A stretch of 64,000 bases of DNA from CAVSVP01 sp963731125 (GTDB lineage: Bacteria > Pseudomonadota > Gammaproteobacteria > Competibacterales > Competibacteraceae), in contig CAVSVP010000013.1 in the NCBI GenBank assembly GCA_963731125.1, positions 310,001 to 374,000 of the forward strand, given 5' to 3'. Shown one piece after another: positions 17,140 through 27,412 of the stretch. A program made the translations under genes and the position numbers. How positions within the stretch are numbered: position 1 is the first letter of the stretch; every line of letters starts with the position of its first letter. Below the pieces are notes generated by a model that ran no database searches, was not told the DNA's origin, and saw only the letters and a program-made list of their open reading frames with translations.

Positions 17140-19518
17140 ATGATGTATTTTGGTCAAAAAACGCATCCACTGAATTTTGAGTACGCCAGCACGCTCTCTG
17201 TCGTCGACAATAAGGTACAAATTTTAGGGCACTCTTTCGGGGCGCAAATTGATTGTGAGGAAATTACCGATTTCTGCACCAAATTACATTTCGACAATGC
17301 CATTGTCACCGATAAGCACAACTATTCCGATGGTATTCTGGAACAATATCGTCAGGGTCAAACTGTGCTTCCAGATTCCAACAATCTTATCTCATTTACA
17401 ACGAAAAGCTGCCGGATTGAAGTCAATGGAACGAAATTAATTATTCGAATGGCGTCTGGCATGCTTCTGGAAACTATTAAGGACGGCATTGGTTTTAATG
17501 GAGAAAAATTTATTCTCAATTTTCAGGTAAGCAATGCCGCCGGCTTTTATGGCTTCGGAGAGCGTACCAAAGGATTTAATAAGCGTGGTGATAGCATGGA
17601 TTTCTGGAATGTGGATGTGGTCGCTGTATTTCCCCATACTTACGGCCGCAATGATTATGATCCAACCTATGTGACAATTCCCTTCGCTATTATAAAAATA
17701 GGAAGCATCTATACCGGTATTTATTTCGACAATCCCGGCCGTGCCGTCATCGATGTGGAAAAAATCGCGCCAGGGCAGTTGATGTATCAATCGATAGTTG
17801 GCAATACCGATGTCTACTTTATCGACGGCCCAAGCCTTCGTCAGGTCGTTCAACATTTCACTTTGCTGACGGGCAGAGCCCAAGTACCGCCGTTATGGAG
17901 TATGGGCTACCACCAGAGCCGCTGGGGTTATCAAACGGAAGCTGACTTCTTAACCATGAAGGATAGCTTCGCAAGGTTTGACATTCCGGTCAGCGCCTTT
18001 TGGTATGACATCGACTATATGGACGAATACCGGCTCTTTACCTGGGACAAAGACGATTTTCCAACACCGAACATCTTTAACGCAGCGCTTAGGAAAGCGG
18101 GCATTCGTACGGTCACTATCATCGATCCAGGCGTAAAACGCGAGCCTGGTTACTCCATTTACGATGGCAATCAAGCTATCTTCTGCAAGACACTTAGCGG
18201 CAAAGAGTATGTCGGCCGTGTCTGGCCGGGCGATGTTGTGTTTCCGGATTTTAGCTTAGCATCCGCACGGGGCTGGTGGGCGGAACAGGTTGCCAAATTT
18301 ATGACTGAGAGCGCTATTGATGGGATCTGGCTGGATATGAATGATCCCGCGACCGGCTATAGTGCTCTCGAAGACATGCGATTTGCTCACGGCAAGGTAT
18401 CCCACGACCGCTATCATAACCAATACGCACACTTAATGGCCAAGGCCAGTCTAGAAGCGTTTGCTAAAGTAGCGCCTAACGCACGACCTTTTCTATTGAC
18501 GCGCAGCGGATTTACCGGCACGCAGCGCTACAGTGCCATTTGGACAGGTGATAATGCCAGTAACTGGCAACATTTGCGGATGTCCATTCCCTGCACCATC
18601 AATCTGGGATTATCAGGCGTGGCCGTCAATGGTCCAGACATCGGCGGCTATATGGGACACACGACGGCAGAACTCTTGATTCGCTGGTATCAGGCAGGCT
18701 TTTTATTTCCCTTTTTTCGGAATCACTCGGTATGGGATTCCAAAGCGCAAGAACCTTGGCAATTCGGGCCGCAATGCCTGGCATACGTACGCGCAATCAT
18801 TAAAACCCGTTACCGCTTGCTGCCTTATCTCTATACCTGTTTCTTCAACCATTATCTGACGGGGGACCCGATACTAAGGCCGCTGTTATACGAATACGAG
18901 GATGAACGATTTGAGAACCTAGATGATCAATTCCTGATCGGCGACAGCATTATGGTGGCTCCTATCGTAGTCGCAGAGAACGATGGCAAGAGCGTTGTGG
19001 CAAAAGGGAAAAAACGCCAGCTTCGGTATATTACCTTTCCTCCAGGCTGGTGGTTTGATCTCAACAAAGGCATTTGGATAGCAGGCGGACACATTATACC
19101 CTACGCCGCGGGATTGGATGAGGTTCCTCTCTTTGTGCGCGATGGCACCATTCTTCCCTTTTACAACGGTCCTTTGAATAACAGCCTAATGCAATTACAA
19201 ACCCTCGAACTACATATTTTTAGCAAAGACCGCTGCGGACAATTAACGTATTTTATCGACGATCAGGAAACACAAGCTTATCAAGCTGGACATTATAACA
19301 CTGTCCACATCCGCGCGACGGTGAGCTACCCAAACATTCAGATTGACATTGCCGAAACCGGTCAATACCCAACTGGTACAGTCGCGTTTTCACCGGTCTT
19401 GTATGGCTACCACGGAAATTGGCAGGTCAGCATCACCCACAACGGTAGCCCAAAAAGCACAACCTTGCGACCGGCGACACGCCATTGGGTGTGCAAAGAT
19501 ATTCCCGTGCTAGCCTGA
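17140..19518 (+). CDS. Glycoside hydrolase family 31 alpha-glucosidase
   Basis: This 792-aa protein has an N-terminal beta-sandwich region with FYGFGERTKGFNKRG (about residues 130-150), a central TIM barrel and C-terminal beta domains. The catalytic nucleophile is Asp399 in IWLDMND and the acid/base is Asp471 in WTGDNAS, both characteristic of GH31. The substrate-binding block FWYDIDYMDEYRLFTWD is intact. No signal peptide is seen, so it is probably cytoplasmic and acts on maltose-like or glycogen-derived oligosaccharides; specificity cannot be read from sequence. The start could be either of two adjacent ATG codons. It stands alone, converging on the mmgE/prpD gene. Confidence 0.94.
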   Translation: MMYFGQKTHPLNFEYASTLSVVDNKVQILGHSFGAQIDCEEITDFCTKLHFDNAIVTDKHNYSDGILEQYRQGQTVLPDSNNLISFTTKSCRIEVNGTKLIIRMASGMLLETIKDGIGFNGEKFILNFQVSNAAGFYGFGERTKGFNKRGDSMDFWNVDVVAVFPHTYGRNDYDPTYVTIPFAIIKIGSIYTGIYFDNPGRAVIDVEKIAPGQLMYQSIVGNTDVYFIDGPSLRQVVQHFTLLTGRAQVPPLWSMGYHQSRWGYQTEADFLTMKDSFARFDIPVSAFWYDIDYMDEYRLFTWDKDDFPTPNIFNAALRKAGIRTVTIIDPGVKREPGYSIYDGNQAIFCKTLSGKEYVGRVWPGDVVFPDFSLASARGWWAEQVAKFMTESAIDGIWLDMNDPATGYSALEDMRFAHGKVSHDRYHNQYAHLMAKASLEAFAKVAPNARPFLLTRSGFTGTQRYSAIWTGDNASNWQHLRMSIPCTINLGLSGVAVNGPDIGGYMGHTTAELLIRWYQAGFLFPFFRNHSVWDSKAQEPWQFGPQCLAYVRAIIKTRYRLLPYLYTCFFNHYLTGDPILRPLLYEYEDERFENLDDQFLIGDSIMVAPIVVAENDGKSVVAKGKKRQLRYITFPPGWWFDLNKGIWIAGGHIIPYAAGLDEVPLFVRDGTILPFYNGPLNNSLMQLQTLELHIFSKDRCGQLTYFIDDQETQAYQAGHYNTVHIRATVSYPNIQIDIAETGQYPTGTVAFSPVLYGYHGNWQVSITHNGSPKSTTLRPATRHWVCKDIPVLA

Positions 19519-19572
19519 CGTGGCCGGCAATGCCGCAGCGTTTGCGGGACAGGGCAAGCGGTTCGCCAATCG

Positions 19573-20868
19573 TTATTGTGACCGTATGACGAGTCCAGGC
19601 AAAGGCCCATCGTCTGCCATGGCCAAAATACCCGCAACCAGAGCATCCGCATTAGCAACACCACCAAACTCCATTAGCCGCATTGCCTTAGTGATGATTT
19701 CCTGTGACGACAGGGGTGCTTCGGGGTCACCCTTGGCGTGGGTTCGTTGCGCTCTTAAACTAACGCCATTTTGGCAAACCACCTTGACAGCGCTGCCCCA
19801 GGCCTGAGGATAGGCGGATACATAAGGCTCCGCTACCCGTAGCTGAACACGCGTGCGAAGCGCAGCAAGCCGATCCTGCGTCTGCGCAGTAAAAGTGGAA
19901 AAATCCAGTTGCCCAAAGGATAAAGCCGCCGCTACGCAATGCTGAAGTGAGAACTTCGCCTCATACTCTGACTGAGGGGCAGGCCGATCACAAACCTCCA
20001 GCGCCGCCTGATAGGTTTCTACTTCCACCTGTTCGATGGTTTCACAATCAAGGAAGGAGCTTAACTCCTGTGCTGCATCCACGGCCGGATGCGTATGCCG
20101 GCATGATGGCCAGGGCTTGAGGGAGGTCTGCAACAGCTGCCAGGGTGCGTCTGGATTCCGGATAACCGCTTGTGCATCTGCATCTGGACAGGTAGCCGCA
20201 AACAACCCTCTGGTACCCTCCAGAATCGCTGGCGGCCCGGTAAAACCGAGGCTTGCCAGTTCGGCAGCCAACACACCGGCTTCCGCCGCGCGGCCAGCAT
20301 GGAGATGCTTAGTCATGGCCCCGGTCTCCAGAAACTGCCAGAAACCGGCAGATTGAGTGCCGGCATTGCCCAAAGCATGGACCGTCGCTGGCGCATCAAG
20401 TCCCAAGAGGGAGGCGACTCCCATGGCTGAACCAAAGGGACCGCAAGTAGCGGTGTTGTGCCAAATGCGGTAGTGCGCCGGTCCCACTGCCATACCCACC
20501 CGCGTGACCGCCTCAAAGCCGCGCAGTATAGCGCTTAATATTGCCTTACCTGGTGTATCCATCTGCTCGGCAATAGCCCAAACCGCCGGCACCACGACAC
20601 AACCCGGATGGACTACGGAGGCTCGATGCAAATCATCGACCTCGAGAATATGAGCCAGTGATCCCAACAAAAATGCGCGCCGCCCGGCGTCCGTACCGCA
20701 ATGTTGCCCCCACTGCAGCAGAATGCGTCCCGGTTCGGAACGGCGTCCCGCAAGGGCATTTGCCACAGCATCGAGGGTAAGCAACGCTGCCCGTTCCAGC
20801 GCAGCCGCCGTAATGGGTTTCGCGTTAACCAGCGCCGTCAGTTGTTGCGTCAAGGTTAGGCTGGTCAT
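19573..20868 (-). CDS. MmgE/PrpD family protein
   Basis: This 431-aa member of the MmgE/PrpD family includes 2-methylcitrate dehydratase, cis-aconitate decarboxylase and proteins of unknown substrate. Family blocks are visible at AHILEVDDLHRASVVHPGCVVVPA (residues about 70-95) and GWHNTATCGPFGSA-like RIWHNTATCGPFGSAMGVA (about 132-150). It overlaps the end of recD2 by 4 bp (ATGA), so it is probably translationally coupled. No prpB or prpC lies nearby, so a role in the methylcitrate cycle is not supported by context. Confidence 0.87.
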   Translation of the reverse strand: MTSLTLTQQLTALVNAKPITAAALERAALLTLDAVANALAGRRSEPGRILLQWGQHCGTDAGRRAFLLGSLAHILEVDDLHRASVVHPGCVVVPAVWAIAEQMDTPGKAILSAILRGFEAVTRVGMAVGPAHYRIWHNTATCGPFGSAMGVASLLGLDAPATVHALGNAGTQSAGFWQFLETGAMTKHLHAGRAAEAGVLAAELASLGFTGPPAILEGTRGLFAATCPDADAQAVIRNPDAPWQLLQTSLKPWPSCRHTHPAVDAAQELSSFLDCETIEQVEVETYQAALEVCDRPAPQSEYEAKFSLQHCVAAALSFGQLDFSTFTAQTQDRLAALRTRVQLRVAEPYVSAYPQAWGSAVKVVCQNGVSLRAQRTHAKGDPEAPLSSQEIITKAMRLMEFGGVANADALVAGILAMADDGPLPGLVIRSQ

Positions 20869-23096
20869 AACACTCTCACGGGTTGACGCTCATCCGCCAA
20901 TCGGTCCGCCAATCGGGCGGTAAGGTTAGTCATACGTCCCGAGGAACGCACTCTGCGCACGGCCATGCCAAGCGCCTTGGGCTGAACGATGAGCACCACC
21001 AACTGCTTGCCACGGGTAACGCCCGTGTAAAGCAGATTGCGCTCGAGCAGAGTGTAGTGCTGAGTAGCCAGGGGAATCACTACGACTGGATATTCAGAAC
21101 CCTGACTCTTATGGATAGTCGTGGCATAGGCTAAGGCAATTTCATCCAACTCACTAAGTTCATATTCCACTTCCCTGCCATCGAAATCAATAAAGACCAA
21201 TCCTTCATCCAAATCTATCCGCGTTATCAGGCCAATGTCACCGTTAAAGACCTCCTTATCATAATTATTAACGTTTTGGATGACTTTGTCCCCGGGCGCA
21301 AACGTCCAACCGAAGCGGGTTACTTTGGGTTCGGCGTTAGGGTTGAGACGTTGCTGGAGTTCAGCATTGAGCGCACGAGCGCCTAGACTGCCTCGGTTCA
21401 TCGGGACGAGCACTTGGATATCGCGCACGGGACGAAAGCCAAACCGTTTAGGAATACGTTCAGTTACCACATGCAAGAGCTTAGTCTGAATTGCTTCAGG
21501 CGTAGCGGCCGGAATCACATAAAAATCACTTTGTTCAGAAGCATTCCCTAATGGCGCCGGCAGTTGTCCGCGATTGATACGATGCGCATTAGTGATAATT
21601 TTGGACTCGGCTGCCTGCCGAAAAATTTCCACAAGCCGCACCGTAGGAATACGCTGCGCAGCAATGATATCGGCCAATACAGCGCCAGGCCCCACGGAGG
21701 GCAACTGGTCGACATCGCCCACTAACAAAACCGCTGCGTGGTCAGGTATAGCGCGCAACAACTGGTTAGCGAGCACCACATCCACCATGGAGATTTCATC
21801 CAGCACGATCAAATCAGCTTCAAGAAGTCTGCTGCCATGCCGCTTAAAGCTCATAGTCTGCGGGTCGAATTCCAAGAGACGGTGAATCGTCTTAGCCACC
21901 AAACCTGTGGTTTCTGATAGTCGTTTAGCCGCCCGGCCAGTCGGTGCACACAGCAGCACCCTCACCTGGCGGGCGCGGAGAATACGTAGGATTCCATGAA
22001 TGACAGTCGTTTTGCCGACTCCAGGCCCACCGGTGAGTACCGTCACCTTGCCGGTGCAGACTTGTGTGACAGCTTGACGCTGCGAGTTCGATAAGTTGAA
22101 CCCGGTTTGCTTTTCCATCCAGGGTATCGCATTGGTCACCGCCAGTTCTCCCCAGGATGGCCTACCCTTTAAAAGCCGCAGCAGATGATCAGCCGTGCCG
22201 ACTTCGGCGCGGTGCAGCGGGGCCAAAAATAGACACTGCTTTTCTGCAATGAATTCCGCAATGAGATTGCCCGCCTGAGTCTCAAGTGCAATGGCTTGTT
22301 CGACGATGGCGGCCGGAATATTCAGCAGCGCCACCGTAGCGTCCAACAATGCTTTACGCTCAGCCGCACAATGTCCTTGATCTGAAAATTCCTGGAGTAC
22401 ATGACGGACGCCGGCTTGAGCGCGGATGAGGGAGTCGCAAGGAATTCCTAACCGTTGCGCCAGCGTATCCGCAGTCTTAAAACCAATGCCATAGATATCC
22501 AGGGATAGTCGATAGGGATTCTCACGGACTTGGGCAATGGCGGTTTCGCCATAGGTCTTGTAGATACGAACAGACCGAGCGGTACCGACCCCATGGGATT
22601 GAAGAAATACCATAATGTCCCGAACCATTTTCTGTTCCGTCCAGGCAGCAATGACGCGGGCCTTACGTTTAGCGCCGATGCCGGGAAGCTCTGTTAAGCG
22701 TTCAGGCTGTTGCTCAATGATGGCGAAGACCTGCTCGCCGAAAGCTCGCACCAACTTTCGAGCAAAGTAAGGACCAATCCCCTTGACCATACCAGAACCA
22801 AGATATTTTTCGATGCCTTCCAGTGTGCTTGGCGGTATAACTTGCAGCTGTAACGCTTTAAATTGCAGACCATAATGACGATCATTACTCCAACCACCTG
22901 TGCACTCGACATATTCGCCGGGTGTCACGGTGGCCGTAGTGCCAACCACGGTTACCAGCTCCCGATGACCGCGCACCTTGACTCTTAATACACAGAAGCC
23001 ACTCTCCGGGCTGTGAAAAGTGACGCGCTCTACGCTGCCGTTAAGGCATTCGGCAGGAAACTCTTGGGCAGGGGTTGTCGTGTTCGAACGGGTAAT
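20865..23096 (-). CDS. recD2: RecD-like DNA helicase (RecD2), apparent AUU start
   Basis: This SF1B helicase, 743 aa with the start chosen here, has an N-terminal OB-like region, helix-hairpin-helix repeats (LTELPGIGAKRKARVI), Walker A GGPGVGKTT, Walker B VLDEISM, and C-terminal motifs including TIHKSQGSEYPVVVIP. The first standard start, GTG at 22976, would delete a conserved N-terminal strand (GSVERVTFHSPESGFCVLRV). In the same frame, an ATT codon at 23096-23094 lies 8 nt after a perfect AGGAGG. No ATG, GTG or TTG occurs between the upstream TAG and 22976. Ribosomal initiation at AUU is therefore proposed. RecBC partners are not nearby, as expected for RecD2. Confidence 0.9.
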   Translation of the reverse strand: MTRSNTTTPAQEFPAECLNGSVERVTFHSPESGFCVLRVKVRGHRELVTVVGTTATVTPGEYVECTGGWSNDRHYGLQFKALQLQVIPPSTLEGIEKYLGSGMVKGIGPYFARKLVRAFGEQVFAIIEQQPERLTELPGIGAKRKARVIAAWTEQKMVRDIMVFLQSHGVGTARSVRIYKTYGETAIAQVRENPYRLSLDIYGIGFKTADTLAQRLGIPCDSLIRAQAGVRHVLQEFSDQGHCAAERKALLDATVALLNIPAAIVEQAIALETQAGNLIAEFIAEKQCLFLAPLHRAEVGTADHLLRLLKGRPSWGELAVTNAIPWMEKQTGFNLSNSQRQAVTQVCTGKVTVLTGGPGVGKTTVIHGILRILRARQVRVLLCAPTGRAAKRLSETTGLVAKTIHRLLEFDPQTMSFKRHGSRLLEADLIVLDEISMVDVVLANQLLRAIPDHAAVLLVGDVDQLPSVGPGAVLADIIAAQRIPTVRLVEIFRQAAESKIITNAHRINRGQLPAPLGNASEQSDFYVIPAATPEAIQTKLLHVVTERIPKRFGFRPVRDIQVLVPMNRGSLGARALNAELQQRLNPNAEPKVTRFGWTFAPGDKVIQNVNNYDKEVFNGDIGLITRIDLDEGLVFIDFDGREVEYELSELDEIALAYATTIHKSQGSEYPVVVIPLATQHYTLLERNLLYTGVTRGKQLVVLIVQPKALGMAVRRVRSSGRMTNLTARLADRLADERQPVRVL

Positions 23097-23104
23097 TTTA
23101 CTAC

Positions 23105-23110
23105 CCTCCT
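23105..23110 (-). promoter_or_regulatory. Ribosome-binding site AGGAGG that decides the recD2 start
   Basis: A perfect AGGAGG lies 8 nt upstream of the in-frame ATT at 23096. It has no ATG, GTG or TTG at a suitable distance in any frame that opens a long protein. Confidence 0.6.
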
Positions 23111-23170
23111 TGCCACGCCTCTAGGAAGCGTGATAGAGAAGCAGTGGCGTTTTTATCTCTGATTTCCAGA

Positions 23171-25441
23171 TCAGTGATTCCAACGACTGCTGATTTCACC
23201 TTTGCGCTTGCGTTTTTTGAGCCTTTGGGCTACTTTTTGCCGCTGCTCTGCGAGAGCAATCAAAATTTCCTGAGCGCCCCGCGGATCTTGACCCTCGGCA
23301 GGTAAGCGCTGGAGGTAGGTACCGTCCGGCTGCATGTCCCAGGTACTGCGTTGATTATTTAACTGCACGTCTAGGATCTGGCGTAACTTTTCCCGCAACT
23401 CTGGCGCCTCCACCGGGGCCACCACCTCCACACGGCTTTCTAGGTTACGCTTCATGCAATCGGCGGAACCAATGAAATAGTCTTCATCGCCACCGTTGCG
23501 AAAGTAGAAGATACGACTATGCTCCAGAAAGCGCCCAACAAGGCTAACGACTCGAATATTATCCGATAACCCCGGGATGCCTGGCCGCAGGCGACAGGTA
23601 TCCCGGACGATCAACTCCACCTTCACCCCTACCAGGGAGGCGCGATAAAGCGCTGCAATAATATCCTTATCTTCCAAGGCATTTATTTTAAAATGGATCA
23701 AACCCGGCGATTTTGCGGAGTGTCTGGTTATTTCCCGTTCAATCTTGGCCAGCAAAGCAGGTTTGAGAATTTTGGGCGCCGGCAGAAGTTTTTGATAATT
23801 GCGTTTAGCCACATAGCCGGTCGTGAGATAATTAAAAAGCTCGGTAAGATCTCCTCCGATAACGGGATCGCAGGTCAGCATGCCAAGATCGCTGTATAAA
23901 CGGGCGGTGCCGGAATGATAATTGCCGGTGCCGATATGGGCATAGCGACGCAGCCCATCGTAATCCCGGCGCACCACGAAGATTACCTTGCTGTGGGTTT
24001 TCAGCCCCATGACTCCGTAAGTAACGTGAATACCCGCTTCTTCCAAGCGGTTAGCCCATTGAATGTTGGCGGATTCATCAAAGCGGGCCTTAAGTTCTAC
24101 GGCCACCGCTACTTGCTTGCCGTTGCGGGCGGCATCGACCAGATACGCAATAACCTTCGAGTCCGAGGATGTCCGGTATAGGGTCATCTTAATGGCCAAT
24201 ACCTTGGAGTCCCTGCTGGCCTCCCTGAGAAAACGTTCCACTGAAGTAACGAAAGATTCATAAGGATGCTGAAGTAGAATTGGCCCTTGTTCCCGAATCA
24301 TATGAAAGACATTAGGGGCACCGATGAGCTTAGGATGATCCAAGGGATGGTGGGGGGGATCGTGAAGCTCAGGACGGTCCAAGGCGACAATCTGAAACAG
24401 ATCACGCTTGGCCATCATGCCGTCTACCTCGAAAACGTCTGCCTCTTCATCCAGACCCAATTCGGCGGCTAGCATGCCGCGGTGCACAGGATCCATGTCT
24501 TTCATCGCTTCCAGCCGCACGATAGGAGCAAATTTACGATCCCGTAGTTCCGATTCAATCATCACGAGCAAATCATTGGCCTGTTCCTCAGATTTATCCG
24601 TAATGGCATTGCGAGTCACACGAAACAGTTCACACGTTTCAATTATCATGCCAGGAAATAATAAATCCAGATTATTGGCCATCACGTCCTCCAGGGGGAC
24701 GAATAGCAGCTCATTGCCCACCTGCAAAAAGCGTGGTATTCCCGATCCGGTAGGCACTTTAATTCGCGCTAGCGCGCTGTGCACCTCGTCAGAATAGCGT
24801 ACTGTTACCAACAGATTGAGAGATAAATTAGAGATAAAGGGGAAGGGATGCGCGGGATCCATAGCCTGTGGCGTAACCAAAGGAAAAATATTCCTCAGAT
24901 AGTAGTCCCGCATGGCGGTTTGCTGCTTGGGATTTAACCGCTTATAGCTGCTGATTCGGATACCTTGCTGGATAAGCAATACATGTAACTCGCGCGCCAG
25001 TAGCCGCTGCTGCTCCTCAAGATCCCTTACCACGGCATGGCATTCGCTGATCTGCTGTTGCGGTGTGCGGCCATCCACCGTGAGTTCCTTAACACCGGCG
25101 CCGACTTGTTGCTTAAGGCCGCCGATACGTTTCATAAAAAATTCATCTAGATTAGCGCTGACAATGGCCAGAAACTTGAGACGCTCCAGTAAAGGGGTAC
25201 GCTCATCCTGGCCTTCATGAAGCACCCGTTGGTTAAAAGCCAACCATGTCAACTCTCGATTGAGATACCACTCCGGGGAATGCAGATCAATTTCGAGGGC
25301 AGCAGGCACTACAGCAGTTTCTTCTGAAACAGTTGGCTGTTCAGCTGAACTCGGAGCACCAGCCGTTTTTGACTCGCTGGAAGTTATCTGTTCTTCCACC
25401 ACATCGGCCTCGACACTGTTATTTTCACGTTGCGCTGTCAT
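23171..25441 (-). CDS. ppk: Polyphosphate kinase 1
   Basis: This 756-aa enzyme makes polyphosphate from ATP. The conserved part starts near residue 55 (PEWYLNRELTWLAFNQRVL) and contains the N, head and two phospholipase D-like C domains. The autophosphorylated histidine is His502 in YAHIGTGNY. The metal- and phosphate-binding blocks KMTLYRTSSDSKV and RDTCRLRPGIPGLSDNI are present. The first about 50 residues are a low-complexity acidic extension, and the last about 30 are basic. It sits 78 bp after the ABC exporter gene and 74 bp before recD2 on the same strand, possibly co-transcribed. Confidence 0.96.
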   Translation of the reverse strand: MTAQRENNSVEADVVEEQITSSESKTAGAPSSAEQPTVSEETAVVPAALEIDLHSPEWYLNRELTWLAFNQRVLHEGQDERTPLLERLKFLAIVSANLDEFFMKRIGGLKQQVGAGVKELTVDGRTPQQQISECHAVVRDLEEQQRLLARELHVLLIQQGIRISSYKRLNPKQQTAMRDYYLRNIFPLVTPQAMDPAHPFPFISNLSLNLLVTVRYSDEVHSALARIKVPTGSGIPRFLQVGNELLFVPLEDVMANNLDLLFPGMIIETCELFRVTRNAITDKSEEQANDLLVMIESELRDRKFAPIVRLEAMKDMDPVHRGMLAAELGLDEEADVFEVDGMMAKRDLFQIVALDRPELHDPPHHPLDHPKLIGAPNVFHMIREQGPILLQHPYESFVTSVERFLREASRDSKVLAIKMTLYRTSSDSKVIAYLVDAARNGKQVAVAVELKARFDESANIQWANRLEEAGIHVTYGVMGLKTHSKVIFVVRRDYDGLRRYAHIGTGNYHSGTARLYSDLGMLTCDPVIGGDLTELFNYLTTGYVAKRNYQKLLPAPKILKPALLAKIEREITRHSAKSPGLIHFKINALEDKDIIAALYRASLVGVKVELIVRDTCRLRPGIPGLSDNIRVVSLVGRFLEHSRIFYFRNGGDEDYFIGSADCMKRNLESRVEVVAPVEAPELREKLRQILDVQLNNQRSTWDMQPDGTYLQRLPAEGQDPRGAQEILIALAEQRQKVAQRLKKRKRKGEISSRWNH

Positions 25442-25519
25442 GAAACTTACCTTTATGGATAAAAAATTCCACTTGCCGTGGTTACAGTTATAGCAAAGTT
25501 TTCTGCTTGACTGCCCTAT

Positions 25520-27412
25520 TTAATGCTGCGCGGCACCATAGAGTCGGGCATAGAGGCCGTCTTGATGAAGCAGCTCCTCATGTTGACCTGCTTCGATAAC
25601 ACGCCCACTGTCGAACACATAAACTCGCTCGGCCTGCTTTACGGCGCTCAACCGATGCGCAATAATGAGTGTGGTACGGTCGGCGAGAAACCGCTGTAAA
25701 GCAGTGTGGAGTCTTCCCTCCGTCTCCGTATCTAACGCCGATGTCGCCTCGTCTAATATCACGACTTTAGGATCGGCAAGCACCATCCGCGCAATGGCCA
25801 AGCGCTGGCGCTGACCGCCGGACAAACGCACCCCCTGCCGTCCAACCATGGTATCCAGTCCTCTATCCAATGCCTCCACCGTCTCTTCTAACTGAGACAC
25901 TTCCAGCGCTTGCCATAAGCGGTGGTCAGGAATGTGCCGACCCAAGGTAAGATTGGCCCGCACGGTGTCGTTGAACAGGGTAGGATGCTGAAGCACCGTG
26001 GCGACGTTCTCCCGAACCATATCTAAACCAATCTCCTTGACCGGTATCTCATCGAACAATACATTTCCCGCTTGCGGAACATACAATCCCAGAAGCACCT
26101 GCACCAGCGTAGTCTTGCCGCCGCCGCTGGCTCCCACCAAAGCCACTTTCTCTCCGGCTTGAATCTCTAGGCTGACATGGTCCAAAACCAACGGTCCGCT
26201 GCCGTAAGCAAAACAAACATCCCGCACTGCCACAGTGGTAGTCACTTTTCCGTAAAAGGGATTTTTTTTATGGGGATAGTGAGGTTCCGCGCGCAGCGTC
26301 AATAATTGGTTAATACGTCCTAACGCCGCCCTGGCGCCGGCAAAGGCATACTGTATTCCCAACACCTCTTGCACCGGTCCCATCATAAACCACAGATACC
26401 CAAACACTGCGAACATCAACCCAATACTCAGATCGGAAAATACCACCATTAGCATGGCAATGGCCCGAAAAACTTCAAAACCACAGAGAAAAACAAGAAA
26501 CGACAGACGACTCGCCGCTTCGCTTTTCCAAGCGTAAGCGGTGGCATAATCTCGAACTCCTTTAGCTAAATCGATGAGCCGCCACACATAATGGCGTTCC
26601 CGATTGGCAGCGCGGATTTGCTGGATTGCATCTAGCGTTTCAGTCAGCGCACCCTGAAATACTTCATAAGCAGCATTTTCTTTACTTTTCAGCTGTTTGA
26701 TATGCTTGCCCAGCGTCATGGTAAAGAAAATCACCAGGGGATTGATAAATAGAATAAAGAGCCCTAACGGCCAATGTACCCAGAGCAGAACAACTGCGAC
26801 GCCAATGATCGTGAGTACTGCCACCAGAAACTTACTGATGGTGCTGCCGACGAACTGATCCACTGTATCCAAATCAGTCACGAAATGTGAGGCTACCGCT
26901 CCACTGCCCATGGTCTCGTACTCAGACATCGACACCTGTTGCAAACGCGCCAGCAAGTCCCGGCGCATATGATAGATCACATCCTTGGCGATAATAGTAA
27001 ACTGCCGCATCTGCCACACCCCGAACAACATCGCACCAAGCCGCAGCAGCACCACAAAAGCCAGCATGGCCAAGATATATAAAGTAGGTCCGTGCCAACT
27101 CTGGGGAAATAAGGCCTGCATCGCCGCTACCGTAATACTGGGATGATCGAGCAGCACTTCGTCCACCAATAGCGGCATCAACAAAGGAATAGGAACACTG
27201 GTAAGGACTCCCAACACCGCAATGACATTAGCCATTATTAATTCGCGCCGATGACGCAACGCCATATTCAGGATGCCTCTCCAAGTATAAACACCACTTC
27301 CTACTTGATCGTTAGTGGAAACTGCGAAAGCTGATCTAGAAAGTCGGTTATTATTCAATTCCTTGACTCGTTTCATGCATAGATTGCGACAAGTAAAATG
27401 ATCAGTAGTCAA
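25520..27412 (-). CDS. ABC exporter half-transporter (fused membrane and ATPase domains)
   Basis: This protein of up to 630 aa has about six membrane helices in the first 350 residues, then a nucleotide-binding domain with Walker A GASGGGKTT, signature LSGGQRQRLAIARM, Walker B VVILDEATSALD and a following H-loop in TLIIAHRLSAV. It has the exporter (ABCB/MsbA-like) layout; the substrate is unknown. The N-terminal about 45 residues before YTWRGILN may not be translated. It heads a minus-strand series with ppk and recD2. Confidence 0.9.
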   Translation of the reverse strand: MTTDHFTCRNLCMKRVKELNNNRLSRSAFAVSTNDQVGSGVYTWRGILNMALRHRRELIMANVIAVLGVLTSVPIPLLMPLLVDEVLLDHPSITVAAMQALFPQSWHGPTLYILAMLAFVVLLRLGAMLFGVWQMRQFTIIAKDVIYHMRRDLLARLQQVSMSEYETMGSGAVASHFVTDLDTVDQFVGSTISKFLVAVLTIIGVAVVLLWVHWPLGLFILFINPLVIFFTMTLGKHIKQLKSKENAAYEVFQGALTETLDAIQQIRAANRERHYVWRLIDLAKGVRDYATAYAWKSEAASRLSFLVFLCGFEVFRAIAMLMVVFSDLSIGLMFAVFGYLWFMMGPVQEVLGIQYAFAGARAALGRINQLLTLRAEPHYPHKKNPFYGKVTTTVAVRDVCFAYGSGPLVLDHVSLEIQAGEKVALVGASGGGKTTLVQVLLGLYVPQAGNVLFDEIPVKEIGLDMVRENVATVLQHPTLFNDTVRANLTLGRHIPDHRLWQALEVSQLEETVEALDRGLDTMVGRQGVRLSGGQRQRLAIARMVLADPKVVILDEATSALDTETEGRLHTALQRFLADRTTLIIAHRLSAVKQAERVYVFDSGRVIEAGQHEELLHQDGLYARLYGAAQH

